Source: Myxococcales bacterium (lineage in GTDB: Bacteria > Myxococcota_A > Polyangia > Polyangiales > GCA-016699535). Taken from it: a DNA stretch of 64,000 nt. Of the stretch, positions 60,998 to 64,000 are shown in pieces. A model generated the notes under the pieces. The model was not told the DNA's origin. It searched no databases and saw nothing but the letters and a program-made list of their open reading frames with translations. Made by a program: the position numbers and the translations under genes. How positions within the stretch are numbered: position 1 is the first letter of the stretch; every line of letters begins with the position of its first letter. Where the stretch lies: NCBI GenBank assembly GCA_020633325.1, contig JACKDX010000001.1, positions 310,001-374,000 of the forward strand. The letters run 5' to 3'.

Positions 60998-63364
60998 ATG
61001 GTTGAACGGGCTCTCACGGTCGCCATTCTCGCGCTCGGCCTCCAGGATATCGCGCCAAAGTCGATCGCGATGGCCCAAGACTCTAAGCCAAAAGTCGTTT
61101 CGCCCCGGCTGATTCAGTTTGTAGAGGCTGATTACCCACCCGGGCTTCTAGAACAGGAAGCGCGGGTGGAAATGGCACTTACCATTTCCGCGACCGGAAA
61201 AGTGACCCATGTCGACATCGTAGAGTCTGCCGGAGAGGCCTTTGATCGCGCCGCACAGGCTGCTGCTACCGCATTCGTGTTCAGCCCGGCCAGACTTGGC
61301 AACAAGCCGGTCGCCTCAAGGATTCGATATCGTTACGTATTCGAGTTGCGCCCACCCACAGCCCCCAAGACTTCCGTTGCCGCGAAACGCGAGGCGTCGG
61401 CGTCTTTCAGCCCCGGAGTGGTTTCTAACGAAAGCGAAACGATTAGCGTAACTGCGCGTGTCGACGCTCCGCCGCGCGAGGTGACACGACGTACGATTCG
61501 CTCGGACGTACTTGTGAGAGTCCCCGGGACACGGGGAGATCCGCTGCGTGCCGTGGAACTCTTACCCGGCGTCGGAAGACCACCCTTTACCGCCGGTGCT
61601 CTGATTGTGCGAGGCAGCGCGCCTGGCGATAGCCAAACTCAGCTTGAAGGGCTTCCCCTACCTCTTCTTTATCATTTTGGTGGCTTAACGAGTGTGATTC
61701 ATCCCCGTCTCTTGGACCGCATTGATTTTTATCCTGGCAACTTCGGGGCGAAATTCGGCAGGCGGACGGGTGGCATTCTTGATGTCACGTTGCGCGCCCC
61801 CAAAGATGATGGTTTTCATGGCGTCCTTGACGTTAACATTATTGATGCCTCCCTTCTGTTCGAAGGACCCATCGGCGACAAGGGCGGTTTTGCGGTGGCC
61901 GCTCGCCGTAGTTATGTCGATCTGGTGCTGGAGGCCGCGCTTCCTGATGACGACGTCAGTATCGTGGCAGCTCCCGTGTACTGGGACTATCAAGGCATCG
62001 TTAACTATCGGCTGACGCCACGCGACCGGCTTCGGTTGATGGTATACGGCAGTAGAGACACTCTGCGTCTTTTGTTTCAAGATCCTTCCGAGAGCGACCC
62101 GGCCTTTCGCGGCAACTTCGGAGTCCGGAGTGAATTTCACCGAGTGCACATGAGCTGGTTTCACCAGTTCTCCAAAGCCCTCAACCAGAAGATCGATGTC
62201 TCCCTAGGTCTTCTGGAGCTGGAGGTAGAACTCGGTAACGATGTCGCCTTCAACCTTTCGAGCGTGGAGGTGTTGGGCCGCTCCGAGTGGAACTGGCGTC
62301 TTTCGCCTGTGGTCGGCCTGATTGCCGGCCTTGATATCCGCGCCCAGCCGTCCGACTTTTATTACCGCGGGCCGCAGCCGACACAAGAAGAAGGCGACCC
62401 CAGTGGCGGGATCAGTGGGCGGGACCCCATCAGCACCCAACCGTTGGTGTTGGGACAGGGCAGCCTGATGGTCTACGAGCCTGCAGCTTATCTCACCGTG
62501 GACCTTCGCCCCATTGAGCAGCTGCAGATTTTGCTGGGCACGCGCTTAGATTGGTTTGGCGTGGTTCGCCGATGGGCACTCGATCCGCGTCTGGCTGTGC
62601 GCTATTCACTCAATCAGAAGACCACGCTCAAAGCTGGCGTAGGGTCGTTTAGTCAGCCCCCGGTGGTGCAGGAGGCTTCAGAGGAATTTGGCAATCCATC
62701 GCTTCGGCCCATACGGTCCCTGCATGTCAGCGGTGGTCTCGAGCACAAGGTGGACGATGTATACTCGTTCGGGGCGGAGGCCTTCTATAAGCATCTTTGG
62801 GATCGCGTAGTCAGCACTCAAGGAGCGGCGTCCCCGTTTTTTATCAACGATGGGATTGGGCGCATCTACGGCCTTGAGGTATTGGCCAGAGCCGAGCCTA
62901 AGGGACGATTTTTCGGCTTCTTGTCCTACACGCTTTCGCGCAGTGAGCGGCGTGACCGGGCGGAGGACTGGCGCTTGTTCGACTTCGATCAGACCCACAT
63001 CTTGACCCTCTCGGGCGTATATAAACTCGGCGCGGGGTGGGAGACGGGGGCCACCTTTCGTCTCGTCAGTGGCAATCCGTTTACCCCTATTGCAGGCGGC
63101 ATCTACGATGCGAACGTCGATGTGTATCAGCCCATCTATGGGTCGGTGAACTCAAAAAGGAACAAACTTTTTCATCGATTGGACCTACGCATCGAAAAAC
63201 AATGGAAGCTTCACTATTGGCAGCTCGCCGTGTATCTCGATGTACAAAATGTTTATAATGCGGAGAATCCCGAAGGTACCGTGTACAATTATGACTTCAC
63301 AGAGACGGGCGCGGTGCGGGGCTTGCCCATCATCCCCAGCCTCGGGGTACGAGGTGAGTTTTGA
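60998..63364 (+). CDS. TonB-dependent receptor with N-terminal TonB-C-like domain
   Basis: 788 residues from the ATG at 60998, which begins a signal peptide ending near IAMAQ. Next is a TonB C-terminal-like domain (residues about 35-115: ADYPPGLLEQEARVEMALT and FVFSPARLGNKPV), then a linker, then plug (PGVGRPPFTAGALIVRG) and a large beta-barrel. The barrel ends in a penultimate-strand region and terminal GVRGEF. Substrate unknown. The first 200 bases overlap the ychF start region on the other strand. A lipoprotein gene follows directly. Confidence 0.85.
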   Translation: MVERALTVAILALGLQDIAPKSIAMAQDSKPKVVSPRLIQFVEADYPPGLLEQEARVEMALTISATGKVTHVDIVESAGEAFDRAAQAAATAFVFSPARLGNKPVASRIRYRYVFELRPPTAPKTSVAAKREASASFSPGVVSNESETISVTARVDAPPREVTRRTIRSDVLVRVPGTRGDPLRAVELLPGVGRPPFTAGALIVRGSAPGDSQTQLEGLPLPLLYHFGGLTSVIHPRLLDRIDFYPGNFGAKFGRRTGGILDVTLRAPKDDGFHGVLDVNIIDASLLFEGPIGDKGGFAVAARRSYVDLVLEAALPDDDVSIVAAPVYWDYQGIVNYRLTPRDRLRLMVYGSRDTLRLLFQDPSESDPAFRGNFGVRSEFHRVHMSWFHQFSKALNQKIDVSLGLLELEVELGNDVAFNLSSVEVLGRSEWNWRLSPVVGLIAGLDIRAQPSDFYYRGPQPTQEEGDPSGGISGRDPISTQPLVLGQGSLMVYEPAAYLTVDLRPIEQLQILLGTRLDWFGVVRRWALDPRLAVRYSLNQKTTLKAGVGSFSQPPVVQEASEEFGNPSLRPIRSLHVSGGLEHKVDDVYSFGAEAFYKHLWDRVVSTQGAASPFFINDGIGRIYGLEVLARAEPKGRFFGFLSYTLSRSERRDRAEDWRLFDFDQTHILTLSGVYKLGAGWETGATFRLVSGNPFTPIAGGIYDANVDVYQPIYGSVNSKRNKLFHRLDLRIEKQWKLHYWQLAVYLDVQNVYNAENPEGTVYNYDFTETGAVRGLPIIPSLGVRGEF

Positions 63365-63375
63365 GTGCACGATGG

Positions 63376-64000
63376 ATGATGGTCCTCTTGTTTCTCGCCG
63401 TTGGCTGCGATCCCAACTTTGAGCCTGGTTCGCTACTGACAAAACCCCGAATCTTGGCTGCAAAGGTGCAGTTGGAGCACGACCCTTATGGGTCGTGGCC
63501 ATTACCCGAAGAGGCGATGGACATTACCTGGCTCAGTGTTGATCCGCTTCATGCGCCAGCATTTGAATGGGTGTTTGGAGCATGCGTCCCCTTGCCTACT
63601 TTTAGCGGAAGCCAGTTGTGTCAGAGTGTGCCTTTCGGACTGAGCCAGGGCGAAGGCGCGATGCCGAGATACGCGCTCACGGCGCCTGACACCGCTACCT
63701 TGGGTGATGCCAATCACATACTGATTGCGGGGATTGTCTGCGCACACGGCGAGCTTGTGTTTGAGAGTGATCAAAGCATGGGCGCGCTCGCTGCGAGTCC
63801 AGACGTATTCAGATCTCTCGATGAGCTTGTGCAGTGTCGGGGTCCCGATGCGGAACGCCTATTGGTTACTCTGAAGGTCCCCATAAGAACCGGGGCGGAA
63901 CAAAACCATCACCCCGTTCTTGATGGGGTGCCCATCTATTTCGATTACCAGACATGGCCTGTGACGGAATCCGATTTCCCAGGGACAACCTGCACTCAAG
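63376..64000 (+). CDS. Lipoprotein, partial (runs off the right end)
   Basis: Open from the ATG at 63376 to the end of the window, about 208 residues. MMVLLFLAVGC is a lipoprotein signal with its Cys. The rest (for example ACVPLPTFSG, SQLCQSVPFG, IVCAHGELVFE) is Cys-bearing and not recognised. A TTG at 63361 is an earlier start option that overlaps the receptor stop. Co-transcription with the TonB-dependent receptor suggests a surface partner for ligand binding, as in substrate-uptake pairs, but this is inference. Confidence 0.65.
   Translation, partial: MMVLLFLAVGCDPNFEPGSLLTKPRILAAKVQLEHDPYGSWPLPEEAMDITWLSVDPLHAPAFEWVFGACVPLPTFSGSQLCQSVPFGLSQGEGAMPRYALTAPDTATLGDANHILIAGIVCAHGELVFESDQSMGALAASPDVFRSLDELVQCRGPDAERLLVTLKVPIRTGAEQNHHPVLDGVPIYFDYQTWPVTESDFPGTTCTQ

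Overview
The window looks like a chromosomal segment around the replication origin of a Gram-negative bacterium, most likely a member of the Myxococcota or a close relative. The main clues are a TonB-dependent receptor carrying its own N-terminal TonB C-terminal-like domain, an AgmX/PglI-type C-terminal domain protein, a cysteine-rich lipoprotein, several lipoproteins and outer-membrane barrels of unknown role, and a moderately GC-rich, compact gene layout. This assignment is an inference from gene content. No rRNA is present to settle it.

Left part (1-14 kb): a cut-off phosphodiester glycosidase gene faces a FAM20/Four-jointed-like lipoprotein kinase gene, followed by the agmatine-to-putrescine pair aguA-aguB. 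A 369-bp DnaA-box-containing gap then precedes dnaA-dnaN-recF. gyrB does not follow recF. Instead recF overlaps a carotenoid operon (crtI, crtB, a CrtT-like methyltransferase, crtU) ending in an APC permease gene.

14-22 kb: on the other strand lie a tubulin-superfamily gene (FtsZ/CetZ-like with a C-terminal HEAT-like extension) coupled to a Rieske oxygenase gene, and further on the operon dnaJ - FliI/SctN-like ATPase - crtY. With crtI, crtB, crtU and crtY the window holds most of a pathway to an aromatic carotenoid of the isorenieratene type; no crtE is visible.

22-30 kb: minus-strand housekeeping genes (ABC exporter, uvrB, serC, tRNA-Ala(CGC), bioD, bioF). Two ParB-binding parS sites then flank a CbpA-like dnaJ gene, about 25-27 kb from dnaA.

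30-48 kb: uppS-cdsA, glutamate dehydrogenase, and an overlapping operon of a short Omp85-type barrel, a DUF4390 protein, an NtrY-like sensor kinase and a Fic-like protein with a ruined active site. Then come a DUF2079 membrane protein, an outer-membrane barrel, a MaoC-type hydratase, rpsU, a vapC toxin remnant, clpB, a PilZ protein and a long-form glyA.

47-64 kb: a 40-cysteine lipoprotein, a small membrane protein gene broken by an all-G/C 88-bp tract (probably a sequence artefact), a DUF2723 membrane protein, an ornithine cyclodeaminase/alanine dehydrogenase-like enzyme, an AgmX-type protein, a TIGR01777 epimerase, aspS, rimO, ychF, a TonB-dependent receptor and a lipoprotein gene cut by the right edge. 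No insertion sequence, prophage or CRISPR array was seen.
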